NCBI GenBank assembly: GCA_016703625.1
Contig: JADJBP010000002.1
Location: 62,001-126,000 of the forward strand
DNA from: Chitinophagaceae bacterium
GTDB taxonomy: Bacteria; Bacteroidota; Bacteroidia; Chitinophagales; Chitinophagaceae
Direction of reading: 5' to 3'
DNA: 64,000 nt
In this document: piece after piece, positions 31,057 to 40,240 of the stretch
Layout: each line of letters begins with the position of its first letter
How positions within the stretch are numbered: the stretch's first letter is position 1
Program-made: the position numbers and the translations under genes
The notes under the pieces: generated by a model
Databases searched by the model: none
Told to the model about the DNA's origin: nothing
Seen by the model: only the letters and a program-made list of their open reading frames with translations

Positions 31057-32521
31057 TTAATAACTCAACACAATGGTACTATCAGGCAGATAAGGTATAT
31101 CACGGGTTATATGCAGTATTAAAAATATACCGGAAAATATTAACAGCACTCCATTGCACTTTATAGGATGTGTGATTTTTTCCGGTAAACGAACTGCACA
31201 AATATTATCGAAATTTAAGGGCTCAAATGCTGATGTTTTTTATAATACCTGAACCCGTGATCACCTAATGATCATAATCGCAGGATCATTCCTGCAATTT
31301 CATCAACTAATTGTTCAATCACCCGGTTTGTATATTTTAAATAAGAAAGGATACAGTGCCTTATCGTGCAGTAAATTACTGCTGGCAATAATCTCTATGC
31401 TGTTATGTGCGCCGGTACTATCACGGTAATAAGGCCAATGCGGTAACATAAAATGAGCATAACAAAATACTGGCGCTGTCTTTTTTTCACCGGCACTTTT
31501 AATCAGCATTTGCTGTGCATACAGGTTGTTGGTTTCGTGCTGGTACAGGTACTTTTTCCTCCAGGAAGGTAAAGCCAGTTTACCTGTTTGAAATAACCAG
31601 CCGGAAGTTCTTATAATGCGATTATGCAATATTTTATCTGTGAGCAATACGGAATGCACAGGCAAAAATGCATTCTGCCTGGAAATACTATGTGTTTCTC
31701 CGATATCAAAAACAGAATAATTCCGGACCTGGTATCCCATTTTTTTAAATATGGTGAACACTTCGCCATTCCTTATTTCATTAGTCCGTATCTGGAAATC
31801 CCGTTGGGTTACTTTACCAGGGTTGTACCCTGTATCAACATATTGCATATTGAGAATGGCGGACATACTGAACAGGGTAAAATCATAATTTGAAAAAACG
31901 GTAGTTTTTTGAACTGCTTTTTGCTGAGGTAATTGAATAAACTGTCGTTTGCAAATCCAAAAACTATCTTTAAGGCTTTTATTTCCCGCATATTCATCAA
32001 ACATTAAAAAATAAACATTTGGCTTAGCATTCACTTTATTTGTATCAAATGGAACTGTTCTTGTTGATATACTTTTGGTGAAGCAATTTTGGTTATCAGC
32101 AATACAGTGTCAATAGCAGAATAGATGAGCAATAATACATTCAAATAAAAGAACAACTTTATGGCAATTTGTTTTTTCCTTTTAAAAAAATAAATAATAA
32201 AACTGTAATAATCAAAAGTAATGGCAAAAAAAGAATAACTGCTGATGAATGAAATTCTAGTAACAGATTTGAACCAGTCATGTAAAGCGCCAAAAAGAAA
32301 TACCACAAACCCATAAAAAATGAAACTATTGAAGCCAGTACAGCATTCCCGGTTACCATGAACAAAATGCCATAGCATAACAAAATGCTTAAAAATAATA
32401 CCCCACCAATAAGGAGAACCTCTTTTATTTCCAGGTAGCCATAATTTTCCACACTACCATGCAGGCAAAAAAACACAACCAGTAAAAATAAAAAGAAAGG
32501 TATTTTTTTCAGCAGCTTCAT
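31057..32521 (-). CDS. Membrane sulfatase/phosphotransferase-superfamily protein, copy 2 (frameshifted)
   Basis: Paralogue of the preceding entry and of equal length. The start MKLLKKIPFFLFLLVVFFCL at 32521 overlaps the methyltransferase stop by one base (TAATG). Several transmembrane segments follow, then KPNVYFLMFDEYAGNKSLKDSF, split here as KPNVYFLMF and DEYAGNKSL, with FSMSAILNMQYVD, HFMLPHWPYYRDSTG and DHGFRYY. Its last third (31340-31057) is broken by several indels, and NFDNICAV and YLPDSTIVLSY lie in other frames. Coupling to the methyltransferase and the small DPGSG protein suggests one surface-modification unit. Confidence 0.7.
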
Positions 32522-33928
32522 TATTTCCTTTTCATTAAAAACAGCACCCTGTCTGTGTTACCAACTTTTTCTTCTTTTACAACCTGGTATGTATTTGCGA
32601 AAATAGTTTTAAAATTTTCAAGGTCGTATTTGTCAAAAATATCTTTCCGGTTCTGCAGCAGCAGTTTTACTTTTTCATCTGTTTTAGGCACAAACTCAAT
32701 GATGAGGTGTTCTCCCATTGGCTGCAGCCATCCTGCAATTAAATGTAAAGGAACGTTTTTGGCAATGGCCAGGTGATGCACCAGGGCCAAAGCCAATACC
32801 AGGTCGGCTTTCAGTCTTGATGTGATGGATTCCTTTCGGTATTGTTCCAGCCAATGGGGTGAGGGCTGGTAAAATCGATCACCAGTGGTAAAATGTTTGC
32901 CCGGCCATCCTGCCTGCTCCTGAGGTACAGATCATTGATACAGTTGGGGTCGGCATCAGTTGCAATGACCTGTATGCCTGGCGCAAACAGGGAACTGAAG
33001 TGTCCGTCGTTGGCGCCCAGGTCAATTACATGGCCATATTCCAGGTCACTGGTAAACGTTTTAACCAATGCAGTCTTGGCTATTAAATAATCATCTCCCA
33101 GGATGGTACCGGTATAATAATCATCCCAGGTGGTTTTTATTTTTTTGAGCGATAATTTCTGCACAAAACTTTCAAGCCCTTTTAACAGGATCTCCAGTTT
33201 TTGTTTCGAAAAATTATTTTCGCTGCCCGGCTTTTCGCCCGCCGGGCGGCCCCCCCCCGGGGGCCCCCCGCCGGCGGGCCCTCGGCCGGGTTTGGTTTGC
33301 CCGCAAATTTTACCTGCAGGTGAACATGAAGCATTGTATTCATATTCCATTTTGACCTGTTGGGTAATAAGTTTGCCAATACATCCATGGGAATCCCGTT
33401 GGGATAAACCGAAAACAGTTTATGGGTTCCGGGATGGCAGTAATGCATAAGCAGCAATGGCGCTAAAAAGCATTCGCAGAACTGGCGATAGGCGATCCAG
33501 GGTTTTCCTGCCACATAATTTTCAAAAGAAAGGGTATCAATAAAGATCGGCCTGCCTTTAAAAAACTGGATATTGAAAGGGGTTGCATCTTTCAGCATCA
33601 TTCCTTTGTGCAAAGCCGCCTGTGCAATATGTAAAGTAAGCAATGCAGCATCCTTCCACATATCAAAACTCCATTCGTAAGGATAACTGATAAAGGGAAT
33701 CTGTTCGGGTAATCAAACCCTGCCTTCAGAAAAATGGAAAGAACCGGTTTCATTTATTTCCCGGTGTGCAACAAGCATGTTTTTTTTAACCAGTTCTTCA
33801 TATAAACCACTGTTCATTAATTGGGCATAGTGAACTTCATAATTGGGATGTATGTAACGGTACATATTACCATCATGCTTAAATATAAAACCTTCAGTAT
33901 CTCTATATGAAGCAGGATGTGGTTGCAT
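32521..33928 (-). CDS. SAM-dependent methyltransferase, NoeA-like (one in-frame stop, frameshifts, GC-rich block)
   Basis: Begins MQPHPASYRDTEGFIFKHDG. The middle (MLKDATPFNIQFFKGRPIFID, here split MLKDATPFN and GRPIFID; AYRQFCECFLAPLLL) and the SAM-binding core (HVIDLGANDGHFSSLFA, VIATDADPNCI) match NoeA-like methyltransferases, and it ends TDRVLFLMKRK. A TGA at 33715-33713 replaces a codon in GRV-LPEQIP without a frame change. A very GC-rich block at 33237-33290 interrupts the sequence between KFAGKPN and ENNFSKQK. Another break lies near 32800. It sits between a 65-residue membrane protein and the two sulfatase-superfamily genes. Substrate unknown. Confidence 0.78.
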
Positions 33929-33931
33929 GAA

Positions 33932-34129
33932 TTAAGGAATTGTTTTTATGGCAGCATTATTCTGCCTTATCTTTTTCTTCATCCTTACCCGGTCTTTTAC
34001 CAAATAAAATGTTTTGATGGCCAGCCAGAAATTCTTAAAAAAGAAACTGATGCCGAGTACTGCGGCAATGATCATTTGTAGGATATAACTGCCGCTGCCC
34101 GGATCAATATATAAGAGGATAGTTTGCAT
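33932..34129 (-). CDS. Small membrane protein with DPGSGSY head
   Basis: A 65-residue protein: MQTILLYIDPGSGSYILQMI, a hydrophobic helix (IAAVLGISFFFKNFW) and a basic tail (KDRVRMKKKIRQ). Proteins with the DPGSGSY start are often next to NoeA-like methyltransferases and sulfatase-type enzymes in Bacteroidota and cyanobacteria. Its stop is 3 bases before the methyltransferase ATG, so the genes are co-transcribed. Function unknown; a scaffold or anchor for the surface-modifying enzymes is a guess. Confidence 0.75.
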   Translation of the reverse strand: MQTILLYIDPGSGSYILQMIIAAVLGISFFFKNFWLAIKTFYLVKDRVRMKKKIRQNNAAIKTIP

Positions 34130-34214
34130 AGCTGAATTGTAATTTACACGAAATTAGCAAAAGCAGGGGAATAGCTGGTGAAAAAGAGCAAACAGCGCCT
34201 GTTTAAATTTTTGC

Positions 34215-34222
34215 TAGATTTG
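34215..34222 (+). promoter_or_regulatory. Bacteroidota -7 box TAGATTTG
   Basis: TAGATTTG fits TAnnTTTG and lies 19 bases before the cupin ATG at 34242. It sits inside a short palindrome, TAGATTTGAAAATCTA, which could add regulation. Confidence 0.55.
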
Positions 34223-34241
34223 AAAATCTAAAAGTACATGT

Positions 34242-34574
34242 ATGGCCTTCATTGATTATAATACCAAAAACAAGGTGACCATTTTTCCCGGTGTGCAAAG
34301 TGCCATGGAACATTCGGCACAGATCAGCTATGGTTGTGTAACCCTTGATAAAGGTGTTACCGTGCCGGTTCACAGCCACCCACACGAACAATGGACCTAT
34401 GTGCTGGAAGGGCAAATGGAATTTACACTGAACGGCGAAAAACAAATGCTGCTGCCAGGCATGGGTGCCTATATCGCACCGGATGTATTACACGGCGCTG
34501 TAGCAGTTACTGCCTGTAAAGTGATCGACGTTTTTACCCCGGTGAGGGAAGATTACAGGGCGTTGGGAGAATGA
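34242..34574 (+). CDS. Single-domain cupin protein
   Basis: A 110-residue beta-barrel cupin. Motif 1 is VPVHSHPHEQWTYVLEGQMEF (VHSHPHEQ with metal-binding His, His and Glu), and motif 2 is PGMGAYIAPDVLHGAVA with the last His. Size and motifs match small pectin-degradation KdgF-like cupins and general metal-binding cupins. A -7 box with its own palindrome precedes it, so it is probably monocistronic. Substrate not determinable. Confidence 0.85.
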   Translation: MAFIDYNTKNKVTIFPGVQSAMEHSAQISYGCVTLDKGVTVPVHSHPHEQWTYVLEGQMEFTLNGEKQMLLPGMGAYIAPDVLHGAVAVTACKVIDVFTPVREDYRALGE

Positions 34575-34589
34575 AGCTGAAAGAATTGT

Positions 34590-34695
34590 CACTGAAATTT
34601 GAGACTTGATACTTGATCCTTGATACTGGATAAGTCCTCTTAGCTTGCAGTTTTTTATCCAGAATCCAGCGTCCAGTATCCAGCATCTAGTATCC
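34590..34695. repeat. Spacer of repeated words around GATACTGGATA, palindromic
   Basis: The left arm holds GATACTTGATCCTTGATACT and the right arm ATCCAGCGTCCAGTATCCAG. Both are built of 7-8-base words, and the arms are mutually complementary. Related words recur at 37020-37075 and 40133-40210. It lies between the convergent cupin and GtrA genes, where a two-way terminator would be useful. Confidence 0.6.
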
Positions 34696-35175
34696 CGTTC
34701 CCTTCCGCGTTCTGAACGAAAAATGCTTCTGGCTGAGATAGCTGATGGTAACCACGATACAGGTTGTAATGAACTGGCTGAGAATGGCATTCATGAAGAA
34801 TACCTCTACCAGTAATTTCAGGCAGAGATAATTGAGTACAAGATTGAATGAAAAGGAAAGAAAATAACGTACCAGTTGTATCCGTCCCCTTAAATTGGAA
34901 TCTACGAACACCACAAACTTCATCAATAAAAAACCTACTATAAAATTGATACAGAAAGAAACGAACAGTGATGCGATATGCGGTTTAAAGGCAAAGAATC
35001 CAAAATCAAAATTCTCCTTTTCGAAAATATACTGGTAGCTGATGAAATAGATGAACAGACCCAGAACGGTATTGCTGCCACCACAAACGGCATAACGGAA
35101 AGTCTGTTCCGGCATCCATTTACTGAACGGCGGGTAAAAAAAATCAATGAATGCTATGATCTTGTCTTTTGGCAA
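34687..35175 (-). CDS. GtrA-family membrane protein
   Basis: A 162-residue protein with four hydrophobic helices. The family pattern is seen in FRYAVCGGSNTVLGLFIYFISY, given here as FRYAVCGGSNTVLG, FCINFIVGFLLMKFVVF and YLSQKHFSF. GtrA-like proteins are thought to flip or carry undecaprenyl-linked sugars for envelope glycosylation. No glycosyltransferase is adjacent. The start at 35175 is followed by a nearby palindromic spacer. Confidence 0.85.
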   Translation of the reverse strand: MPKDKIIAFIDFFYPPFSKWMPEQTFRYAVCGGSNTVLGLFIYFISYQYIFEKENFDFGFFAFKPHIASLFVSFCINFIVGFLLMKFVVFVDSNLRGRIQLVRYFLSFSFNLVLNYLCLKLLVEVFFMNAILSQFITTCIVVTISYLSQKHFSFRTRKGTGY

Positions 35176-35187
35176 AAAGTAAAAATT

Positions 35188-35275
35188 AAAAAGTCAAAAG
35201 TCAAAAATTGAGAATCATGGAACTATATGCATCCGGCATGCTAATTTTTTGACTTTTGACTTTTAAATTATTTGA
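35188..35275. repeat. Inverted repeat of AAAGTCAAAAGTC words
   Basis: TTAAAAAGTCAAAAGTCAAAA near 35187-35207 faces TTTTTTGACTTTTGACTTTTA at 35245-35265, giving a stem of more than 15 pairs. It lies directly after the stop of the ABC-F gene and may serve as its terminator. Confidence 0.65.
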
Positions 35276-35276
35276 A

Positions 35277-36905
35277 TTAATTATAAAGTTCCGCTCTCGC
35301 TTCCTTCACCCTTGCATCTGCCAGGTATTCATCGTAGGTCATCAACCGGTCTATCATTCCTTTTGGTGTAAGTTCAATAATGCGGTTGGCCACCGTTTGC
35401 ATAAACTGGTGATCATGCGTGGTGAGTAAGATCACACTGTTATAAGCCACCATATTGTCGTTAAAGGAAATGATACTTTCCAGGTCGAGATGGTTGGTTG
35501 GTTCATCCAGTATCAGCACATTGGGGTTCTGCAACATCATCTTGCTGATCATACAACGAACTTTTTCGCCACCGCTTAATACATTGGTCTTCTTTAAAAT
35601 TTCATCGCCGCTGAAAAGCATCTTACCCAGGAAGCCGCGTAAAAAATCCTCATCCACATCCTTGGTCGTTGGCGGAACATACTGGCGTAACCAATCCATC
35701 AGGTTTAAGGTACTGCCTTCAAAATATTCGCTGTTGTCATTTGGTAAATAAGCTGTTGTAACGGTGGTACCCCATTCGTAAGTACCGCTGTCTGCTTTCA
35801 ACCTCCCGTTTATCATCTCAAAAAAACTGGTTGGAGCTATCGGGTCGCGGCTGATGAAAGCGATCTTATCGCCTTTTTGAATATCGAATTTTATTTTACT
35901 GAAAACGGCCTTACCGTCAATCGACAATGAAAGATTATCAACTTTTAAAATTTCGTTACCCACCTCACGGTCCTGCTTAAAGATGATACCGGGGTATTTC
36001 CTGTTACTGGGGGTAATGTCTTCAAATACCAGTTTATCCAGGGCCTTTTTGCGGGATGTGGCCTGCTTGCTTTTTGAAGCATTGGCGCTAAACCGGGCAA
36101 TAAATTCCAGCAGGTCCTTCTTCTTCTCTTCTGTTTTCTTATTCTTGTCGGATGCCTGACGTGCAGCCAGCTGGGAGCTTTCGTACCAGAAAGTATAGTT
36201 TCCGGTATAGATCTTTATTTTGCCCCGGTCCACATCGGCCACGTGTGTACAAACCGCATCTAAAAAGTGACGGTCGTGACTCACTACCAACACAATATTT
36301 TCATAATCGGCTAAAAAGTTTTCGAGCCAGCTGATGGTTTCCACATCCAGGTTATTGGTAGGTTCATCCAGCAATAAAATATCAGGATTGCCAAAAATGG
36401 CCTGGGCCAGCAATACCCTTACTTTGATGTTGGCTGCCACATCTTTCATTAAAGCCTGGTGCAGTTCGTCTTTTACACCCAGGTCGCTCAACAGGGTTGC
36501 TGCATCGCTTTCAGCCGTGTACCCGCCCATTTCACCAAAGTCGTGTTCCAGTTCGCCGGCCTTTAATCCATCAGCTTCTGTAAAATCCTCTTTGGCATAA
36601 ATGGCATCCCGGTCATGCATCACTTTCCACATTTTTTTGTGGCCCATCAATACCGTATTTAAAACGGTTATTTCATCAAACTCAAACTGGTTTTGGTTTA
36701 AAACAGCCATCCGTTCGCCCGGCGTAATATCTATCGTTCCTTTATTGGGGTCAATTTCACCGCTGATGATCTTTAAAAAAGTGGATTTACCGGCACCGTT
36801 GGCGCCGATCACGCCATAACAATTCCCCTTGGTGAAGCTGATATTCACTTCATCAAACAAAACCCGTTTTCCGTAAGCAAGCGTTATATTATTTGCACTT
36901 ATCAT
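35277..36905 (-). CDS. ABC-F ribosome-associated ATPase, YbiT subfamily
   Basis: A 542-residue soluble twin-ATPase that would bind the ribosomal E-site. NBD1 has Walker A GANGAGKST (34-42) and Walker B LLLDEPTNNLD (177-187), but its signature is DVAANIKVRV (155-164) and not LSGGQ, as in E. coli YbiT. A charged linker (about 245-300, NASKSKQATSRKKA) follows. NBD2 has LSGGEK (443-448) and LILDEPTNHLD (465-475), but its P-loop is ISRDPIAPTSF (351-361) with no GxGKST. So only the composite site of NBD1 Walker A and NBD2 signature looks competent. The gene is intact and monocistronic. Confidence 0.93.
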   Translation of the reverse strand: MISANNITLAYGKRVLFDEVNISFTKGNCYGVIGANGAGKSTFLKIISGEIDPNKGTIDITPGERMAVLNQNQFEFDEITVLNTVLMGHKKMWKVMHDRDAIYAKEDFTEADGLKAGELEHDFGEMGGYTAESDAATLLSDLGVKDELHQALMKDVAANIKVRVLLAQAIFGNPDILLLDEPTNNLDVETISWLENFLADYENIVLVVSHDRHFLDAVCTHVADVDRGKIKIYTGNYTFWYESSQLAARQASDKNKKTEEKKKDLLEFIARFSANASKSKQATSRKKALDKLVFEDITPSNRKYPGIIFKQDREVGNEILKVDNLSLSIDGKAVFSKIKFDIQKGDKIAFISRDPIAPTSFFEMINGRLKADSGTYEWGTTVTTAYLPNDNSEYFEGSTLNLMDWLRQYVPPTTKDVDEDFLRGFLGKMLFSGDEILKKTNVLSGGEKVRCMISKMMLQNPNVLILDEPTNHLDLESIISFNDNMVAYNSVILLTTHDHQFMQTVANRIIELTPKGMIDRLMTYDEYLADARVKEARAELYN

Positions 36906-37019
36906 AATTATTAAAAAGTGTGCAAAGATAAGGGATAGAGCTTTTAAGAAAATACGGATAGCACAAGACAGATACTGGTGATCAGAGTTTGTCTATGTAA
37001 AAGCTATTACTATTGGATC

Positions 37020-37110
37020 TGCAGTATCCAGTATCAGATCAGTATCCACAAAGTATCCAGCATCCACACCGGTACCCGAATCCTCTTGCCCATTGCCCAT
37101 TGCCCATTGC
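37020..37110. repeat. Spacer with CAGTATCCAG words and a CCCATTG triplet tandem
   Basis: GCAGTATCCAGTATCAGATC and CAAAGTATCCAGCATCCACA repeat the words of 34590 and 40133. They are followed by three CCCATTG units (near 37088-37109). One of these TTG triplets (37093-37095) lies exactly 19 bases before the argS -7 box and can act as its -33 element. Confidence 0.6.
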
Positions 37111-37114
37111 CTGT

Positions 37115-37122
37115 TATCTTTG
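37115..37122 (+). promoter_or_regulatory. argS promoter: TTG, 19-base spacer, TATCTTTG
   Basis: TATCTTTG (37115-37122) with TTG at 37093-37095 fits the Bacteroidota promoter form TTG-N19-TAnnTTTG. The argS ATG begins at 37127, only four bases after the box, so the transcript would start at or very near the start codon. Confidence 0.65.
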
Positions 37123-37126
37123 CGAC

Positions 37127-39041
37127 ATGTCAATAGTCAGCAGTTTACAAAAAAGTACCATAGAGAGTTTGTCGGCAATATATGATCAATCCTTTACAGA
37201 TAAGGATTTCCAGGTAAACCAGACCAAACCCGAATTTGAAGGGGATTATACCGTGGTGATGTTTTCCCTGGTAAAAAGCTTAAAACTTTCACCGGATATT
37301 ATCGGCAACACGTTGGGCGGGCACCTGGTTAAAATTATCCACATCTTTTTACTGCTTACAATATTATTAAAGGATTTTTAAATTTAACTGTTGCAGACAG
37401 CTATTGGCTTGAGCTGCTCAATAAAAATTACAACGATATATGCTATGGCAAAAAAGAAATGAATGGCAGCAAGGTGATGGTGGAATATGCCTCGCCCAAT
37501 ACAAATAAACCTTTGCACCTGGGACATTTACGCAATATTTTTTTAGGATGGAGCGTGGCTGAGATCTTAAAAGCCAATGGCTACGAAGTAATAAAAAGCT
37601 GTATGGTAAACGACCGGGGTATTCATATCTGCAAAAGCATGATCGCCTGGAAAAAATGGGCCAATGGTGAAACGCCTGAAAGTTCCGGGATAAAAGGAGA
37701 TCACCTGGTTGGGAAATATTATGTAAAATTTGAGAATGAATTAAAAAATCAGTCTTTGGACCTTGTTGAGAAAGAAAACGCCAATGACCTGTCGCATTAC
37801 AGTGCTGATGAATTGAAAAAGGTCACTGAATTGAATAAACTGCAGCAGGATCTTTTTACAGAAAGCCCGGAAAAAACAAGGAGAAGATACTTAAGATAAA
37901 AGATGATATCAATGAAATAAGAAGAAGTGCTACGGGTATCATGAAAGAAGCCAAACAGATGCTTTTTGATTGGGAAGCCGGGAAACCGGATGTGATCGAA
38001 CTCTGGAAAACCATGAACAGCTGGGTTTATGCAGGCTTTGATGTTACGTATAAAAATATTGGTGCCGACTTCAACAAGACCTATTACGAAAGTGATACCT
38101 ACCTGCTGGGAAAAGATATTGTGCAACAGGGTTTGGATAAAAAAGTATTTTACCGGAAAGGGGACAACAGTATCTGGATCGATCTTACTGCTGAAGGGTT
38201 GGATGAAAAAATTGTTCAGCGGAGTGACGGTACATCTGTTTACATCACGCAGGATATAGGCCTCGCCTTACAAAAACACGAACAGTTTAAAATTGACAGG
38301 AGCATTTACGTGATCGGAAATGAACAGAATTACCACATGAAAGTGCTGAAACTGATCTGCCAGAAACTGGGCATGCCCAATGCTGATAATATTTACCATT
38401 TAAGTTATGGCATGGTGGAACTTACCAGTGGCAAAATGAAAAGCAGGGAAGGCACCGTGGTAGATGCAGATGATATTGTAGATGAAATGGTCAGCACCTC
38501 ACAACAGCTTACCGAAGAATTGGGTAAGGTAAAAGACTTTACCGATGATGAATTGAAAACCCTGTACAATACCATTGGACTGGGAGCTATGAAATTTTAT
38601 TTATTAAGGGTTGATCCTAAAAAAACGATGGTATTCAACCCCGCTGAGAGTATAGATTTTCACGGGTTTACCGGGCCTTTTGTACAATATACGTATGCCA
38701 GGATAAACAGTATTTTGCGCAAGCAAATGACCAACGCACAGCGTCCTGAGGATGACCCAATGACCAATGACTTATTAAAACTTGAAAAAGAAGTGCTGGT
38801 AATAGCTGAACAATATGCATCGGCTATTGATCAGGCATGTGCAGAGCATAATCCTTCGGTTATCGCCAATTATGTTTTTCACCTGGCCAAAACATTCAAT
38901 TCTTTCTATTCGGAACATTCGGTTGCCAATGCAGAAACTGAATCGAAAAAACAACTGCGTTTGCGAATATCCGGGTTAACCTCTAATATCCTGAAAAGCG
39001 GGATGGGTTTATTGGGTATTGCCGTACCGGAAAGAATGTAA
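37127..39041 (+). CDS. argS: Arginyl-tRNA synthetase (frameshifted)
   Basis: Class I synthetase that charges tRNA-Arg. From MSIVSSLQKSTIESLSAIYD the N-terminal Add1 domain runs to a break near 37340. The catalytic part has VEYASPNTNKPLHLGHLRN, split here as VEYASPNTNKP and LHLGHLRN (HIGH-type motif), VNDRGIHICKSM, YITQDIGLALQK and the KMSKS-type SGKMKSREGTVVDADD. The C-terminal anticodon-binding domain (GPFVQYTYARI, FNSFYSEHSV) ends at 39041. Another break is near 37885. Restored length is about 640 residues, close to the family's upper normal range. Confidence 0.93.
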
Positions 39042-39132
39042 AAGCTTAATAAACAAAGGTTCATTTCTTCCCAACCATTTTTACTATTTAATGTGTTATT
39101 TTTACACTTTACATATTTAAGGCTATTATTCA

Positions 39133-39140
39133 TAAATTTG
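39133..39140 (+). promoter_or_regulatory. pfkA -7 box TAAATTTG
   Basis: TAAATTTG matches TAnnTTTG and ends four bases before the pfkA ATG (39145), leaving only AAGG between them. As for argS, a leaderless or near-leaderless mRNA is predicted. Confidence 0.55.
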
Positions 39141-39144
39141 AAGG

Positions 39145-40128
39145 ATGAAAAAAAAGGTTACAAAAATTGGCGTACTTACTTCGGGTGGTGACAGCCCGGG
39201 CATGAACGCCTGTGTAAGGGCAGTTGTACGCACTGGTATTCATCACGGGCTGGAAGTTTTTGGTGTCATGCGGGGATACAGCGGCATGGTGGAAGATGAT
39301 ATCATCCCCATGGAAAGCCGGAGCGTTGCCAATATCATTCAGCGGGGGGGAACCATTTTAAAAACATCCCGCTGCAAGGATTTTTATGAACCAGAAGGCA
39401 GGAAGATAGCCTATGAGAATTTAAAGAAACGCGGTATAGATGGACTGGTGATCATTGGCGGTGATGGCAGTTTCCGTGGGGCACAGATCTTCAGTAATGA
39501 GTTTGACATTCCCTGTATAGGTTTACCGGGCACTATTGATAAAGATATTGCAGGCACCGATTTTACCATTGGCTTTGACACTGCAGTAAACACCGCCGTT
39601 GAAGCTATAGATAAGATCCGGGATACCGCGGAAGCTCACGACCGGCTATTCATTATAGAAGTGATGGGCCGGGATGCCGGATATATTGCGCTGCACAGCG
39701 GCATTGCTACCGGCGCAGAAAACATACTGATCCCTGAAAGAAAAACAGAGATTGACAAGATCATAATGCAATTGACCGAAAAAGAAAGGCGGCATAAACT
39801 GGTGAACCTGATCGTTGTAGCAGAAGGTGATGATTTTGGCGGTGGCAATGAAGTCGCTAAAATAATCAGGGAACGCATGCCGTTACTGGAAATACGGGTT
39901 TGTATCCTGGGCCATATACAAAGAGGTGGATCGCCCAGCTGTATGGACAGGCTGATAGCCAGCCGCATGGGTTATCATGCTGTGGAATCCCTGATGGAAG
40001 GAAGACACAATGTATTTGTCGGAATTGTAAATAATAAGATCAATTATATTCCGCTTGATGAAGCGATCAAGAAAAAACAACGCATCAGTGAAGAATGGAT
40101 GAATATCGTAAAGATTCTGGCGACTTAA
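39145..40128 (+). CDS. pfkA: ATP-dependent 6-phosphofructokinase
   Basis: Phosphorylates fructose 6-phosphate in glycolysis. The 327-residue protein is intact: TSGGDSPGMN (12-21), the ATP motif IIGGDGSF (103-110), the catalytic PGTIDKDIAGTD (128-139, Asp132), the EVMGRDAGY substrate motif and LGHIQRGGSPS. Gly and Asp in GGDGS mark an ATP rather than PPi user. pyk follows 110 bases downstream, pairing the two committed glycolytic kinases. Confidence 0.97.
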   Translation: MKKKVTKIGVLTSGGDSPGMNACVRAVVRTGIHHGLEVFGVMRGYSGMVEDDIIPMESRSVANIIQRGGTILKTSRCKDFYEPEGRKIAYENLKKRGIDGLVIIGGDGSFRGAQIFSNEFDIPCIGLPGTIDKDIAGTDFTIGFDTAVNTAVEAIDKIRDTAEAHDRLFIIEVMGRDAGYIALHSGIATGAENILIPERKTEIDKIIMQLTEKERRHKLVNLIVVAEGDDFGGGNEVAKIIRERMPLLEIRVCILGHIQRGGSPSCMDRLIASRMGYHAVESLMEGRHNVFVGIVNNKINYIPLDEAIKKKQRISEEWMNIVKILAT

Positions 40129-40132
40129 AAGC

Positions 40133-40210
40133 GATACTGGATACTGGATGCTGGATAATGGATTATGAAACCAACCAGTGCATTCTTTTATCCAGGATCA
40201 AGTATCTGTT
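40133..40210. repeat. Spacer of GATACTGGATA words
   Basis: GCGATACTGGATACTGGATG and TTATCCAGGATCAAGTATCT are partly complementary arms between pfkA and pyk, built of the same words as the spacers at 34590 and 37020. A partial terminator between the two genes is possible. Confidence 0.55.
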
Positions 40211-40240
40211 TTCTAAAAAAATACTTTCCAATACAAATTC

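Noticed and set aside
29438..32521. True pseudogenes for both sulfatase-superfamily copies
   Set aside because: All breaks are one-base shifts with conserved protein continuing, as in essential genes here. Decay would also give substitutions in catalytic motifs, which remain intact.
33713..33715. UGA recoding (Trp or selenocysteine) in the methyltransferase
   Set aside because: Other genes in the window use TGA as a normal stop (LytTR regulator, amidotransferase neighbours, dipeptide epimerase overlap), and no SECIS-like context was seen. A base error is simpler.
36995..37010. Word TGTAAAAGCTATTACT shared with 42383-42398
   Set aside because: Only about 14-16 bases shared, no palindrome and no consistent position to genes; too little for a separate feature.
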